Assembly: GCF_008370345.1 (NCBI RefSeq)
Contig: NZ_VTUU01000010.1
Span: 41,720-105,719, forward strand
Direction: 5' to 3'
Origin: Marinobacter salinexigens
GTDB taxonomy: Bacteria; Pseudomonadota; Gammaproteobacteria; Pseudomonadales; Oleiphilaceae
Length of the DNA: 64,000 nucleotides
Shown here: positions 26,814 through 35,455 of the stretch, one piece after another
How the letters are laid out: every line of letters starts with the position of its first letter
How positions within the stretch are numbered: the first letter of the stretch is position 1
Position numbers and translations under genes: made by a program
The notes under the pieces: model-generated
What the model saw: the letters and a program-made list of their open reading frames with translations, nothing else
Database searches by the model: none
What the model was told of the DNA's origin: nothing

Positions 26814-29747
26814 TTGCTGGCGCTAGATAGTTTTTTTGTACTTTCCGAAACACCGCCTGAAAAACTGGTCACCGGTCACTATGACCTGACACTGGTGGCT
26901 CTCTCATTGCTCATTGCCGCCGGTGCATCCTACATGGCATTGACCCTGGCCGCTGTCGCCCGCCGCAGTGCCAGCCAGTTCATGGAACGCTTGCACCTGT
27001 TCACAGGTGCCACTGCGCTCGGATTCGGCATCTGGTCCATGCACTTTATCGGCATGCTGGCCTTCAAAATGCCTGCCCATGTTCACTACCACCTGGGCAT
27101 TACCATGCTGTCTGCCATCCCCAGCCTGGTTGCCGCCTGGGTAGCACTCAGGCTCTTGACGAGAAGTGAGCTGACCGGCTGGCGCCTTTTTGGCGGCGGC
27201 ATTGCCGTTGGCGCAGGCATCGGCACCATGCATTATCTGGGCATGGCAGCCATGGAGATCGGCCCGGCTCTCCGATACGACCCTCTGCTGTTTGTTGTTT
27301 CGCTGATCGTCGCTGTCGTATTGGGCACCCTGGCACTGTGGATCAACTTTGGGTTACGTCACAAACCCTGGGCTCGCGGCGTCAAAAGGCGTGTTCTGGC
27401 CGGCACCATTATGGGCTTTGCCGTCGCTGGCATGCACTACACCGCCATGGAAGCCGCCCGCTTTATCGGCGACCCGGGCCACCTGCCGGCCTCAGGCACT
27501 GACAGCCACACGGCTCTCGCCATTGCCATTGCTCTTATTACCACCACCCTCGGGCTAATCGCCGGAGGCGTGAATGCCATTGCCCGTTATCGAACACTCA
27601 TGCAGCGCAGTCAGGAGGTTGCCGGAGAACTCCGGGCCATTGTTGATGCTGCCGTGGACGGCATTATCAAGATTTCCGACCGGGGCATTGTTTTGTCCTT
27701 CAACGAGTCGGCAGAACGCATCTTCGGATACCGTGCGGACGAGGTCATCGGTCACAACATCAGCATGCTGATGCCCAACCCCCATCGCGATGCTCACGAC
27801 AGTTACCTGAAAAACTACCTCCGCACCGGTCAGCGCAAGATCCTTGGGGAGGGCCGTGAAGTCATGGCGCTCCATAAGAACGGTCACCAGATTCCTGTTC
27901 GCCTGGCTATTGGCGAGTCCAGGCTTGGCGGCATCAGCACGTTTGTCGGCTTCATCACCGACTTCTCTGAACGCCACAAGATGGAAACCGACCTGCGGCG
28001 TGCCAAAGAGGAAGCCGAGCAGGCAGCCGAAGCCAAGAGCGCCTTTCTTGCCAATATGAGCCATGAGATCCGCACCCCGATGAACGCCATTATGGGCTTC
28101 ACGGACCTGGTGCTCGACACCTCTCTTGGCGAATCCCAGTTCAAACACCTGACCATTGTCAGGAACTCTGCCCGCTCACTACTGGGCCTTCTTAACGACA
28201 TTCTGGACAAAGCCAAACTCGACAGCGGCCACACTGAGCTGGAAATCCGCAACTTCAACCTGCGCCTGCTCTGCGAACAGATTGTTGCTACCCAGTCGCT
28301 GGGTGCCGGCCGCAAGGGACTGGCGCTGGAGCTGGAGTACCACGCTGACCACTTTTTCAAAGGCGATCCACTTCGAATCCAGCAGGTTGTACTGAATCTG
28401 GTGAGTAATGCCGTCAAGTTCACTGAGCACGGAGGGGTGATCCTGTCCGTAGAGCAGTCAACGTCGAGCGAGGTTGCTATTCAGGTAAAAGACACCGGTA
28501 TAGGGATTCCAGCTGACCGTATCGACTCGATCTTTGAGCCGTTTACCCAGGCCGATGCCAGCACCACTCGCCGGTTTGGCGGTACCGGGCTGGGCACCAC
28601 CATTGCCCGCCAGCTTGTCGAACTCATGGGCGGACAGATTAGCGTCACCAGCACGCCTGGCGAAGGCTCGACCTTCCAGGTGTCGCTCCCGCTCACCCCG
28701 GGTGAAGCGGTTGACGAAGACTACACCGATCAGGAAACCCGGCTACCGGCACTGAAAATCCTGATCGCTGATGACATCCCCCAGAACCTTGAGCTGCTGA
28801 GTAAGCTGCTCAAACAGCGTAAACACGATGTTGTCTGCGCCAAAGATGGAACGGAAGCAGTTGAACACTACCGTGTTCAGGCATTCGATCTGATCCTCAT
28901 GGATATTCAGATGGCCGACCTCAATGGCCACGACGCGACCCGCGCCATCCGACAACTCGAAAAGTCCCAGAACCGGAAACATACTCCTGTCATAGCCCTG
29001 ACCGCCGGCGTACTGGAGGCGGACAGACGTGAGGCTCTCCGATCCGGCATGGATGGGTTTGCCGCCAAGCCCATAGACCTGCCAGAGTTGACGTTAGAAA
29101 TCGCTAAAGTCATGGATCTGGACATCAAACCCGTTCAACCCTCCGTGCGGCCGTCTGCCAAACGGGCGGTGGCGAACGGTATACCTGACGGGGCCGGTAC
29201 CGTGGTAGACCTCAACACAGTAAACCAGCTCTGGCCTGACAACGCTGATCACCTCACAGCTATGAACAGCTTTCTCGCTACGCCAGAGAATCAGCCCGAC
29301 AACCTCCGCAAAGCGTGTGAGCAGGAAGGTGCACCAGCAGCTCATCGGCTTCGGGGTGTAGCAGGAAATCTCGGACTGAGTCGATTGCAGGAATGTCTGG
29401 CTAACCTCGAACTTGTTGTCGAGACGGACGACCGCGAAGAGTCCGAGCTATGGCATGAATTCAGGCAAAGGTTTGACGAGGCCCGACAATGGCTCGAGGA
29501 ACAACAACCGGCCATCAACGCAGCAACGCCAGACCTTAGTTCCGATCTGACACTGGATTCTGACACCCTGGAGAACATCATCAAACTGCTCTCCCATGGC
29601 GAAATCCCGGATGATGCTTTCATCGCGATCAAGCCCGGTCTGCCAGAGGAGGTTGCACTATCTGCCGCCACAGCCATGGATGATTTCGATCCTCAAAAGG
29701 CAGCCACCATTCTCGCCACTTACCGCAGTAGCCTGGAAGACTCCTGA
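26814..29747 (+). CDS. MHYT-domain hybrid histidine kinase (MHYT-PAS-HisKA-HATPase-REC-Hpt)
   Basis: This 977-residue inner-membrane hybrid kinase has, in residues 20-250, seven hydrophobic helices with three MHYT-type motifs (WSMHFIGM, TMHYLGMA, GMHYTAME). MHYT domains are proposed to bind copper and sense O2, CO or NO. A PAS domain (about 270-390) follows, then HisKA (MSHEIRTPMNAIMGF), HATPase (NLVSNAVKFTEHG, KDTGIGIP) and a receiver (IADDIPQN; phospho-Asp in LILMDIQMADLNG). A C-terminal Hpt-like region has HRLRGVAGNLG. The start is TTG 26814; the ribosome site is weak. It is coupled to the next gene by a 1-base overlap (TGATG). Confidence 0.9.
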   Translation: MLALDSFFVLSETPPEKLVTGHYDLTLVALSLLIAAGASYMALTLAAVARRSASQFMERLHLFTGATALGFGIWSMHFIGMLAFKMPAHVHYHLGITMLSAIPSLVAAWVALRLLTRSELTGWRLFGGGIAVGAGIGTMHYLGMAAMEIGPALRYDPLLFVVSLIVAVVLGTLALWINFGLRHKPWARGVKRRVLAGTIMGFAVAGMHYTAMEAARFIGDPGHLPASGTDSHTALAIAIALITTTLGLIAGGVNAIARYRTLMQRSQEVAGELRAIVDAAVDGIIKISDRGIVLSFNESAERIFGYRADEVIGHNISMLMPNPHRDAHDSYLKNYLRTGQRKILGEGREVMALHKNGHQIPVRLAIGESRLGGISTFVGFITDFSERHKMETDLRRAKEEAEQAAEAKSAFLANMSHEIRTPMNAIMGFTDLVLDTSLGESQFKHLTIVRNSARSLLGLLNDILDKAKLDSGHTELEIRNFNLRLLCEQIVATQSLGAGRKGLALELEYHADHFFKGDPLRIQQVVLNLVSNAVKFTEHGGVILSVEQSTSSEVAIQVKDTGIGIPADRIDSIFEPFTQADASTTRRFGGTGLGTTIARQLVELMGGQISVTSTPGEGSTFQVSLPLTPGEAVDEDYTDQETRLPALKILIADDIPQNLELLSKLLKQRKHDVVCAKDGTEAVEHYRVQAFDLILMDIQMADLNGHDATRAIRQLEKSQNRKHTPVIALTAGVLEADRREALRSGMDGFAAKPIDLPELTLEIAKVMDLDIKPVQPSVRPSAKRAVANGIPDGAGTVVDLNTVNQLWPDNADHLTAMNSFLATPENQPDNLRKACEQEGAPAAHRLRGVAGNLGLSRLQECLANLELVVETDDREESELWHEFRQRFDEARQWLEEQQPAINAATPDLSSDLTLDSDTLENIIKLLSHGEIPDDAFIAIKPGLPEEVALSAATAMDDFDPQKAATILATYRSSLEDS

Positions 29748-30739
29748 TGCTGAGAGATACCAAAACCCTGCTCCTGGTGGATGATGAGTCCACCAACCTG
29801 CAAGTGCTCCGGAATATCCTTTCCGACCAGTATCGCCTGCTATTTGCCAAAGACGGCGAACGGGCAATTGCACTGGCCTCAATGGAACAGCCGGATCTGA
29901 TTCTTCTCGATGTGATGATGCCGGGCATGTCCGGGCATGATGTCTGTCGCACCCTCAAGGCAGACAAAAATACCCGCAAGATTCCGGTTATTTTTGTGAC
30001 CGCGCTGGCAGACGCAGAAGACGAAGCCCGGGGGTTTGAACTGGGCGCGGTGGACTACGTGACCAAGCCCGTCAGTGCTCCGATTCTTCAGGCGCGGGTC
30101 AAGAACCACCTGTCGCTGGTACAGATCGATGAACTGGTGGAAACGCGCCTTGCCGTCGTTCATCGCCTTGGCCGAGCCGCAGAGTACAAAGATAACGAAA
30201 CAGGACTGCACGTTATCCGAATGAGCTATTTTGCCCGTGTCATAGCTCTGGAAGCCGGTATGTGTGAGGCCTGGGCAGACACCCTGCTCAACGCAGCCCC
30301 GATGCACGATATCGGCAAAATCGGCATCCCCGACGCAGTGCTTCAGAAGCCGGGAAAGCTCAACCCGGAAGAGTGGGCGGTGATGCAGCAACACGCGAGA
30401 ATTGGCGCTGAAATCATTGGAGAGGACGGTTCGGACCTGCTGAACATGGCGCGTGAAGTTGCCCTCTGCCACCATGAGAAATGGGACGGCACCGGCTACC
30501 CGGAGGGACTCAAAGGTAAGGACATTCCCCTTTCAGCACGCATCGTCGCACTGGCGGATGTGTTTGATGCTCTGACCAGCGAACGCCCCTACAAAAAGGC
30601 CTGGTCCATCGAAAGGGCAACCGACCTGGTTCGGGAGCAGAGTGGAAAACACTTTGACCCAGAACTGGTCGACGTCTTTTTCCGAAGCCTGCCGGGGATT
30701 CTGGAAGTTCGCGAGCGTTGGCAGGAACAACCAGCCTGA
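29747..30739 (+). CDS. response regulator with HD-GYP c-di-GMP phosphodiesterase domain
   Basis: This 330-residue RpfG-like regulator has a receiver (residues 1-125; LVDDEST, phospho-Asp in LLDVMMPGMSG, YVTKPVS). The HD-GYP domain (about 140-320) has the catalytic HD (PMHDIGKIGIPD) and the signature HHEKWDGTGYPEGLKG. It should break down c-di-GMP when phosphorylated. It shares a TGATG stop/start with the MHYT hybrid kinase, so the pair is almost certainly a kinase-regulator couple. Its activity would oppose the three diguanylate cyclases in the window. Confidence 0.95.
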   Translation: MLRDTKTLLLVDDESTNLQVLRNILSDQYRLLFAKDGERAIALASMEQPDLILLDVMMPGMSGHDVCRTLKADKNTRKIPVIFVTALADAEDEARGFELGAVDYVTKPVSAPILQARVKNHLSLVQIDELVETRLAVVHRLGRAAEYKDNETGLHVIRMSYFARVIALEAGMCEAWADTLLNAAPMHDIGKIGIPDAVLQKPGKLNPEEWAVMQQHARIGAEIIGEDGSDLLNMAREVALCHHEKWDGTGYPEGLKGKDIPLSARIVALADVFDALTSERPYKKAWSIERATDLVREQSGKHFDPELVDVFFRSLPGILEVRERWQEQPA

Positions 30740-30846
30740 CCGCTCAGGGTGGTCTTTATTGCGGTCACATGTGAACAGGTCTGATGCGGGCAGCCTGCAG
30801 TTCTGTCATGATTGACGGCTGATTTCTGACGGATCAGGAAACCGCT

Positions 30847-32310
30847 GTGAAACACGATTGCCATTATCATCCTGGAGAACCCGCCAAGTGGCACTGTGGC
30901 GACTGCCAGGTTCACTACTGCAGCCGCTGTATGCCCGATGCTGATGTCCGCCAGCGCCGGGCACTGTGCCCCCATTGCAGTAAATCCATGCGCTACCTTG
31001 GCGCAGCTACTGAGGTTGTTCCCTTCTGGAACCGTGTCGGCGCGTTTTTCCGCTACCCGTTTCACACCGATCCCTTAATTGTCATCGCCATCTGTACCCT
31101 TGTTCCGCTAATCGCCCCGGCGAACCTGGCCGGAATTCTGGTCTGGCTGGCACTCGCATTTGCACTGATCAAATACACCTACGAGGTGATCAATCACACC
31201 GCTGAGGGGCACCTGAAACCACCACCTGTTTCAGCCGCGTTCACAGGAAGCGGTTTCAGCATCGTGTTTCTGCAACTGCTGGTGTTTATTCTGATGGGCG
31301 GACTGGTCGGCGCCGCTGCAATGGTCGGCGGTCCTATCCTGATGATGCTGGCAGTGGCTTTCGTGGTACTGGCATTACCCGCAAGTATCATGGTGCTGGC
31401 CATGGAAAGAGCCGTCGGCCCGGCGGTAAACCCGATGAACCTGGCGGTTCTGATCTCCCGCATCGGCGCGCCGTACTTTTTGCTCTACGGATACCTGATC
31501 CTGCTGACTCTGGCATCCGGGGCGGCTCAGGACTTCGCCGTTAACCACTTCCCGCTTTGGGTTGCACAGCCCCTGGCAGGTTTCCTGAACAGTACGTTTA
31601 CCCTGATCCTGTTTCACATGCTGGGATACCTGCTGTTCCAGTATCAGGAAGAACTTGGATTCGCTTCGGATATCCAGGACGAAGGCCCCACTGAGCAGCA
31701 GCACGAACGCAGCCGAAGCGCCCGGTTTGACGCGGATATCGACATGAATCTGAAGGATGGAAACTACGATCGCGTTCTGTCGATGCTGAAAGAGGCCCTG
31801 AAGAAAGATCCGGAGAATGCCCTCCGTATCGGCCAGCTGTACCAGTTATCCACTGCCCGCAACGACGTCGCCGAGCTTTACCGCTATCACCCGCGAATCT
31901 TCGGTTGGCTGGCCATCCGTAACGACGGAGAAAACATGGCCACGCTGCTGGAAACACTGCAACAGGCAGAACCGAACTTCCGGCTGGAGGATCCTGAACT
32001 GGCGGTGCAGTGTGCTAGAACGCTGTATCACCGGGCCCAGTTCAAACCGGTATTACGCCTGCTGCAGGATTTCCATAAACGCTTCCCGGAAAGCGACCAG
32101 CTGGCACCGGCCTATCTGCTTGTCGCACAGACTCTGGCAAACGGGCTAGGGCAGTGGGAAAAGGCTTCCGCCTTTCTGACGTTCATCCAGAAGCGGTGCG
32201 TTAACCATCCGCTCCATGAGCAGATCACTACCTACCTGGAACAGGCCAGCAAAAAGGAGCCTCTGAAGGGCCCCAAAGCTTCTTTTGCAATGCCCGATCA
32301 GGAGGGGTGA
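30847..32310 (+). CDS. membrane protein with N-terminal zinc-binding motif and TPR-like C-terminus
   Basis: This 487-residue protein has no known function. The N-terminal 45 residues are rich in Cys/His pairs (CHYHPGEPAKWHCGDC, CSRCMP, CPHCSKSM), like a B-box or zinc-ribbon. About six hydrophobic segments follow (residues 75-280), then a soluble C-terminal 200 residues with helical TPR-like repeats (LKDGNYDRVLSMLKEALKKD). The start is GTG with AGGA about seven bases upstream. The stop codon lies inside the left arm of a long hairpin. It converges on a rhomboid protease that also ends in a helical tail, so a shared role in membrane protein quality control is possible but speculative. Confidence 0.8.
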   Translation: MKHDCHYHPGEPAKWHCGDCQVHYCSRCMPDADVRQRRALCPHCSKSMRYLGAATEVVPFWNRVGAFFRYPFHTDPLIVIAICTLVPLIAPANLAGILVWLALAFALIKYTYEVINHTAEGHLKPPPVSAAFTGSGFSIVFLQLLVFILMGGLVGAAAMVGGPILMMLAVAFVVLALPASIMVLAMERAVGPAVNPMNLAVLISRIGAPYFLLYGYLILLTLASGAAQDFAVNHFPLWVAQPLAGFLNSTFTLILFHMLGYLLFQYQEELGFASDIQDEGPTEQQHERSRSARFDADIDMNLKDGNYDRVLSMLKEALKKDPENALRIGQLYQLSTARNDVAELYRYHPRIFGWLAIRNDGENMATLLETLQQAEPNFRLEDPELAVQCARTLYHRAQFKPVLRLLQDFHKRFPESDQLAPAYLLVAQTLANGLGQWEKASAFLTFIQKRCVNHPLHEQITTYLEQASKKEPLKGPKASFAMPDQEG

Positions 32311-32407
32311 ACAGGGCCTTCAGAAACCGTGCGGAGCCATGGATGGCGGAGCCGAGCGTACAGGGAGGTATTCACAGCGTGTTTCTGAAGGCCCTGTTCG
32401 CCCCTCC
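32301..32407. repeat. long inverted repeat between convergent genes (27-bp arms)
   Basis: Arms 32301-32327 and 32381-32407 are reverse complements over 27 bases with one difference, which is a G-U wobble in RNA. They flank a 53-base centre. The left arm contains the stop codon of the plus-strand TPR membrane protein. The right arm ends 9 bp before the last codon of the rhomboid gene. It could act as a bidirectional terminator or RNA-stability element. The size and symmetry also suit a dispersed intergenic element, but I see no second copy in this window. Confidence 0.75.
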
Positions 32408-32416
32408 GTTACTCCA

Positions 32417-33865
32417 TTAATGTGCCTGTAATATCTGCCGGTAATGACGGGCTTTCGGCTCCATCTGCTGCTTCTCGAACTCTGCAATCAGCAAACGACA
32501 GGCCTCCGATGTCAGGACCTCATCACCGCTGTTGCGCAAACGCTCGAAGGCTTTCTCTGCCGATTTCATGTCGTGCTGCTTCAGACTGGTGAACAGAACG
32601 CGATTGTGGTCTTCCGCCGCCAACGGTTGATGTGATTCACCCTTGCTGAGATATTCCTGCCATACATCAATCATCTGTTCTGGCTGTCGGCGGTTCATAG
32701 CGTCGTTCATCAGTTCGCGGGCGCGTTTCGGGTATTCCGGCAGGTCCGGCCTTAGTTTGGCCAGGTTATACAGGTGTTCAAGCAGGATTGTACGCTCCGG
32801 GTAGTGCTCATACAGGGCCTCGAACTGACGGCGGGCAAGGTCAAATTCCATTCTTCCCAGGCTCGCCATGGCCTGGCCGTAGCCCGTGGTGAAACGCGCA
32901 TCCTGCTCGTCTTCCTCCGGCTCATAGAACTCGTCCCGCACCTGAAGCCAGGTTCTGCCAAGCAACCAGACCAGCCCCGCGCCGGCAATCAGGCCGCCGG
33001 CATGAGCCATATAGGCGACGCCCGTTGCACCAGCAAACCAGTAGTCATAGATTTCTTTGCCTATCCAGACTGGCAACACGGCAATCGCCGGAGCTCGGAA
33101 GTAGTTGAAATAAACACCCACAAAATAGAAGAAGCGGATTTTCTTCAGGCCGTAGATCGCTACATACATGCCCATCAGGCCCGAAATCGAGCCGGAAGCA
33201 CCCACCAGTGGGATATGACTGCCAACCGAAAAAGCCGAAAACACCAGCCCGGACAGCGCGCCACAAATCAGGTAAGCCAGCAGGTAGCGACCCGGCCCCA
33301 GAGCTTTTTCCACAGTGAAGCCGAGCAGGAAAAGGAAGATCAGGTTCCCGATGATGTGACCCCAGCCGCCATGGAGGAACTGATAGGTGATGAGGGTATA
33401 GAGGGAAAGGTCCGCCGGCACCAGCCCCAGCTGGTTGGCACTGAGGTGCTGGATGTAGTTTTCCTGAATAGCCACCCGGGACTCCAGCCAGCGCTGGCCA
33501 TCAGCCGTAGCCCAGATGACATCCCGATTCTCCAGCAGGTATTGATAGAACTCCGGATCCATCAACAGGCTGACAGCCATCCAGAATGATTCATTATCTT
33601 GCCGGAGCTGCTGGAACTCCTGTAACTCGTGAACCCTTTCGCTCTCTCCGTCGAACCGTATCCGGCGATCAAGGTAGTCCTCGTAGGCCGGTGCCTCCAG
33701 TTCCTGCAGCCCCGAGTCCAGATAGTGCTCGATGGCCTCGTCCATAATCCGGTCGTCTCCGGACTGGTAGAACAGGAATACCAGCAGGCACCCCAGCATT
33801 AATCCGAGGGTCACCCAGGGCGGGCGCTTCCAGTTAACGGCGTTTTCGGCGGGGATAATCAGCAT
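32417..33865 (-). CDS. rhomboid-family intramembrane serine protease with helical C-terminal tail
   Basis: This 482-residue membrane protease has the catalytic serine in VGASGSISG (about residue 224) and the histidine in YMAHAGGLIAG (about residue 288). The HGGWGHIIGNL segment (about 165-175) carries the usual oxyanion-site residues. There are about six or seven helices between residues 17 and 305. A first helix is separated from the core by an acidic extramembrane region (about 35-150), and residues 325-482 form a helical TPR-like tail. Both extensions exceed the usual rhomboid core. It converges with the zinc-binding TPR membrane protein. Confidence 0.88.
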   Translation of the reverse strand: MLIIPAENAVNWKRPPWVTLGLMLGCLLVFLFYQSGDDRIMDEAIEHYLDSGLQELEAPAYEDYLDRRIRFDGESERVHELQEFQQLRQDNESFWMAVSLLMDPEFYQYLLENRDVIWATADGQRWLESRVAIQENYIQHLSANQLGLVPADLSLYTLITYQFLHGGWGHIIGNLIFLFLLGFTVEKALGPGRYLLAYLICGALSGLVFSAFSVGSHIPLVGASGSISGLMGMYVAIYGLKKIRFFYFVGVYFNYFRAPAIAVLPVWIGKEIYDYWFAGATGVAYMAHAGGLIAGAGLVWLLGRTWLQVRDEFYEPEEDEQDARFTTGYGQAMASLGRMEFDLARRQFEALYEHYPERTILLEHLYNLAKLRPDLPEYPKRARELMNDAMNRRQPEQMIDVWQEYLSKGESHQPLAAEDHNRVLFTSLKQHDMKSAEKAFERLRNSGDEVLTSEACRLLIAEFEKQQMEPKARHYRQILQAH

Positions 33866-34182
33866 GGGCGGTCACAATTCATCATATTCTGTCCCTGAAA
33901 ACCTGTTTTTTACCACAGTAAGGCCTTCATTTCGCGCTGAAATGGTATCCGGCGACAGGGTGACAGCAGCGCAAGACGCAGAATGTGCGCAACCGCTCAG
34001 ACAGGCAGCGTGCATTAATCTGGTGTCACTGTCATCCGGAGGTCATAGAAATGACATTCAATCGGCCCCATCAGGTCGAAGCATTTCATATCGACCATTC
34101 GCCTATTGTGGTTATTCCCTCCCCGGCCAATAGTGAGAGGGAATAACAAGAACAACCGGATATTTGAATCGAGGATACCGCC
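33866..34182. other. 317-bp intergenic region with an 11-bp inverted repeat
   Basis: No convincing gene lies here; an 89-codon open frame (33864-34133) has no recognisable protein features. The clearest structure is a perfect inverted repeat, GTTATTCCCTC (34111-34121) and GAGGGAATAAC (34137-34147), with a 15-nt loop. It lies 35 bp before the start of the small OmpA-domain gene, where it could act as an operator or 5' mRNA hairpin. Confidence 0.45.
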
Positions 34183-34629
34183 ATGACCGTACTCGTCCTG
34201 GACAACCCGGAACTGATTGCGAAAGCTGCCGTTACTGCGGGCTTCAGCCCGATCCCTGCCACCGGAGAGGCCAAGCGCCCTCACCGGATGAAGTTTCACT
34301 ATGGTTTTAACAAGCACTCCCTGGACAAGGCTGACCAGGTCATCCTTGAACAACACGCGACCTACCTGCGGCAGAATCCGGGAGTAGGGGTGTGTATCCA
34401 TGGACATGCCGATAATTTTGGAGCAGAGGCCTACAACCAGTTTCTATCACGCCTTCGCGCCAATGCTGTTGCCCGCCAGCTACTGCAGGCAGGGGTATCT
34501 GAATCCCAGGTCCAGATGACCGGCTGGGGATCAAAACGCCCGCTGGCAACCCTAGACGACCACGCTGCCAACCGCCGGGTGGAACTTGAGTACCTGACTC
34601 AGGACGTTGCCCAAGCCCTTCAAGGCTAA
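34183..34629 (+). CDS. small OmpA-domain protein without an obvious signal peptide
   Basis: This 148-residue protein is almost wholly an OmpA C-terminal (peptidoglycan-binding) domain: FHYGFNKHSLDKAD, CIHGHADNFGAEAYN, LSRLRANAVARQLL and NRRVELEYLTQ. The first 20 residues (MTVLVLDNPELIAKAAVTAG) are only mildly hydrophobic and lack a clear cleavage site, so export is doubtful. A GAGGA site precedes the ATG. It lies 1.6 kb from the sortase operon. Known dedicated sortase systems often include an OmpA-family partner (PdsO), so this may be a reduced relative of it; that link is inference. A strong terminator follows. Confidence 0.78.
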   Translation: MTVLVLDNPELIAKAAVTAGFSPIPATGEAKRPHRMKFHYGFNKHSLDKADQVILEQHATYLRQNPGVGVCIHGHADNFGAEAYNQFLSRLRANAVARQLLQAGVSESQVQMTGWGSKRPLATLDDHAANRRVELEYLTQDVAQALQG

Positions 34630-34649
34630 GGCCATCACCGCGAGTACAG

Positions 34650-34673
34650 AAAAGGGGGCCAAGGCCCCCTTTT
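34650..34673 (+). terminator. intrinsic terminator after the small OmpA-domain gene
   Basis: An 11-bp stem, AAAAGGGGGCC with GGCCCCCTTTT, lies 21 bp after the stop. Its A/T flanks make it usable from both strands. The minus-strand MAPEG gene ends 30 bp further on, so it may serve both convergent transcripts. Confidence 0.85.
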
Positions 34674-34703
34674 CAATAAATGACACTCATGCCTACCAGC
34701 GAT

Positions 34704-35105
34704 TCAACCGTAGACCTGCCAGACATTCCACAGTAGCAAAATCGCCGCTACCAGAATGGCCAGCCAAGTCAGCAGAATCCCGATCATTCGCGCCCAGTGC
34801 GGGCCACCGCGACCGTTGATCATTCCAAAAGCGTGCAGCAGGCGCCCCACAACCAGTCCCATGCCAGTCCAGTAGATCAACCCACTCGGCACACCGTTCA
34901 ATTCCGCCAGCGCCAGCATGATGAGCCCCAGCGGAGCATATTCCACCAGATTGGCATGGGCCCGGACGGCGGCTTCGAATGCCACATCGTCAGTGACACC
35001 CATGCCCTTGCGGTACTTTAGCCGGTACTTGACCACCTGGGCCGACAACACCAGCAACAAAATGCCGATAACAGCAGCAAAAACACCAGTAACCGGTACA
35101 ATCAT
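34704..35105 (-). CDS. MAPEG-family membrane protein
   Basis: This 133-residue protein has four hydrophobic helices. It matches the bacterial MAPEG group (membrane-associated proteins in eicosanoid and glutathione metabolism). Diagnostic features are the RAHANLVEYAPLGLIMLAL segment (residues about 48-66) and GRLLHAFGMIN. Bacterial members are often called glutathione S-transferase-like, but their function is mostly unproven. It starts 2 bp after the GlsB-type gene and is probably co-transcribed with it. Confidence 0.88.
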   Translation of the reverse strand: MIVPVTGVFAAVIGILLLVLSAQVVKYRLKYRKGMGVTDDVAFEAAVRAHANLVEYAPLGLIMLALAELNGVPSGLIYWTGMGLVVGRLLHAFGMINGRGGPHWARMIGILLTWLAILVAAILLLWNVWQVYG

Positions 35106-35107
35106 CG

Positions 35108-35350
35108 TCAGGCTTTCCTGATCTTGCTAACAATCGCAAGCAGCAACACCGCACCTACGGTCGCCGTTACCAGTTCGCCCACCGCACCCTGAGCCGCCAA
35201 GCCCAGCAAGCGGAAAATAAAGCCGCCGAGGATGGAGCCCACGATGCCAATACCGATATTGGCCAATACGCCGAAGCCACGACCTTTCATGATCAGGCCA
35301 GCCAGCCAGCCGGCAACACCACCGATAATCAGAAACAGAATCAGGTTCAT
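35108..35350 (-). CDS. GlsB/YeaQ/YmgE-family stress-response membrane protein
   Basis: This 80-residue, very hydrophobic transglycosylase-associated-type protein has three helices and the family glycine pattern: IIGGVAGWLAGLIMKGRGFG, then ANIGIGIVGSILGGFI. Family members are small inner-membrane proteins often induced by stress; no enzyme activity is known. GGGAGAGG lies just before the ATG. It is the first gene of a two-gene unit with the MAPEG gene. Confidence 0.92.
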   Translation of the reverse strand: MNLILFLIIGGVAGWLAGLIMKGRGFGVLANIGIGIVGSILGGFIFRLLGLAAQGAVGELVTATVGAVLLLAIVSKIRKA

Positions 35351-35455
35351 CTTTTACCTCTCCCTGAGGGTCTTTGATGGAAGTGAACAGATTGGCAAAG
35401 ACTGCCCTGTTTGAGCAGTCGCTTCAACCGTTTCAGGAAGGCTTTGAGGGCCGGA

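Noticed and set aside
30765..30774. TCACATGTGA palindrome resembling a CRP site
   Set aside because: The half-sites are in the wrong order and lack the 6-bp spacer of TGTGA-N6-TCACA.
33864..34133. 89-codon open frame in the rhomboid/OmpA gap
   Set aside because: It has no ribosome site, no hydrophobic or domain pattern, and it starts at the edge of the rhomboid gene.
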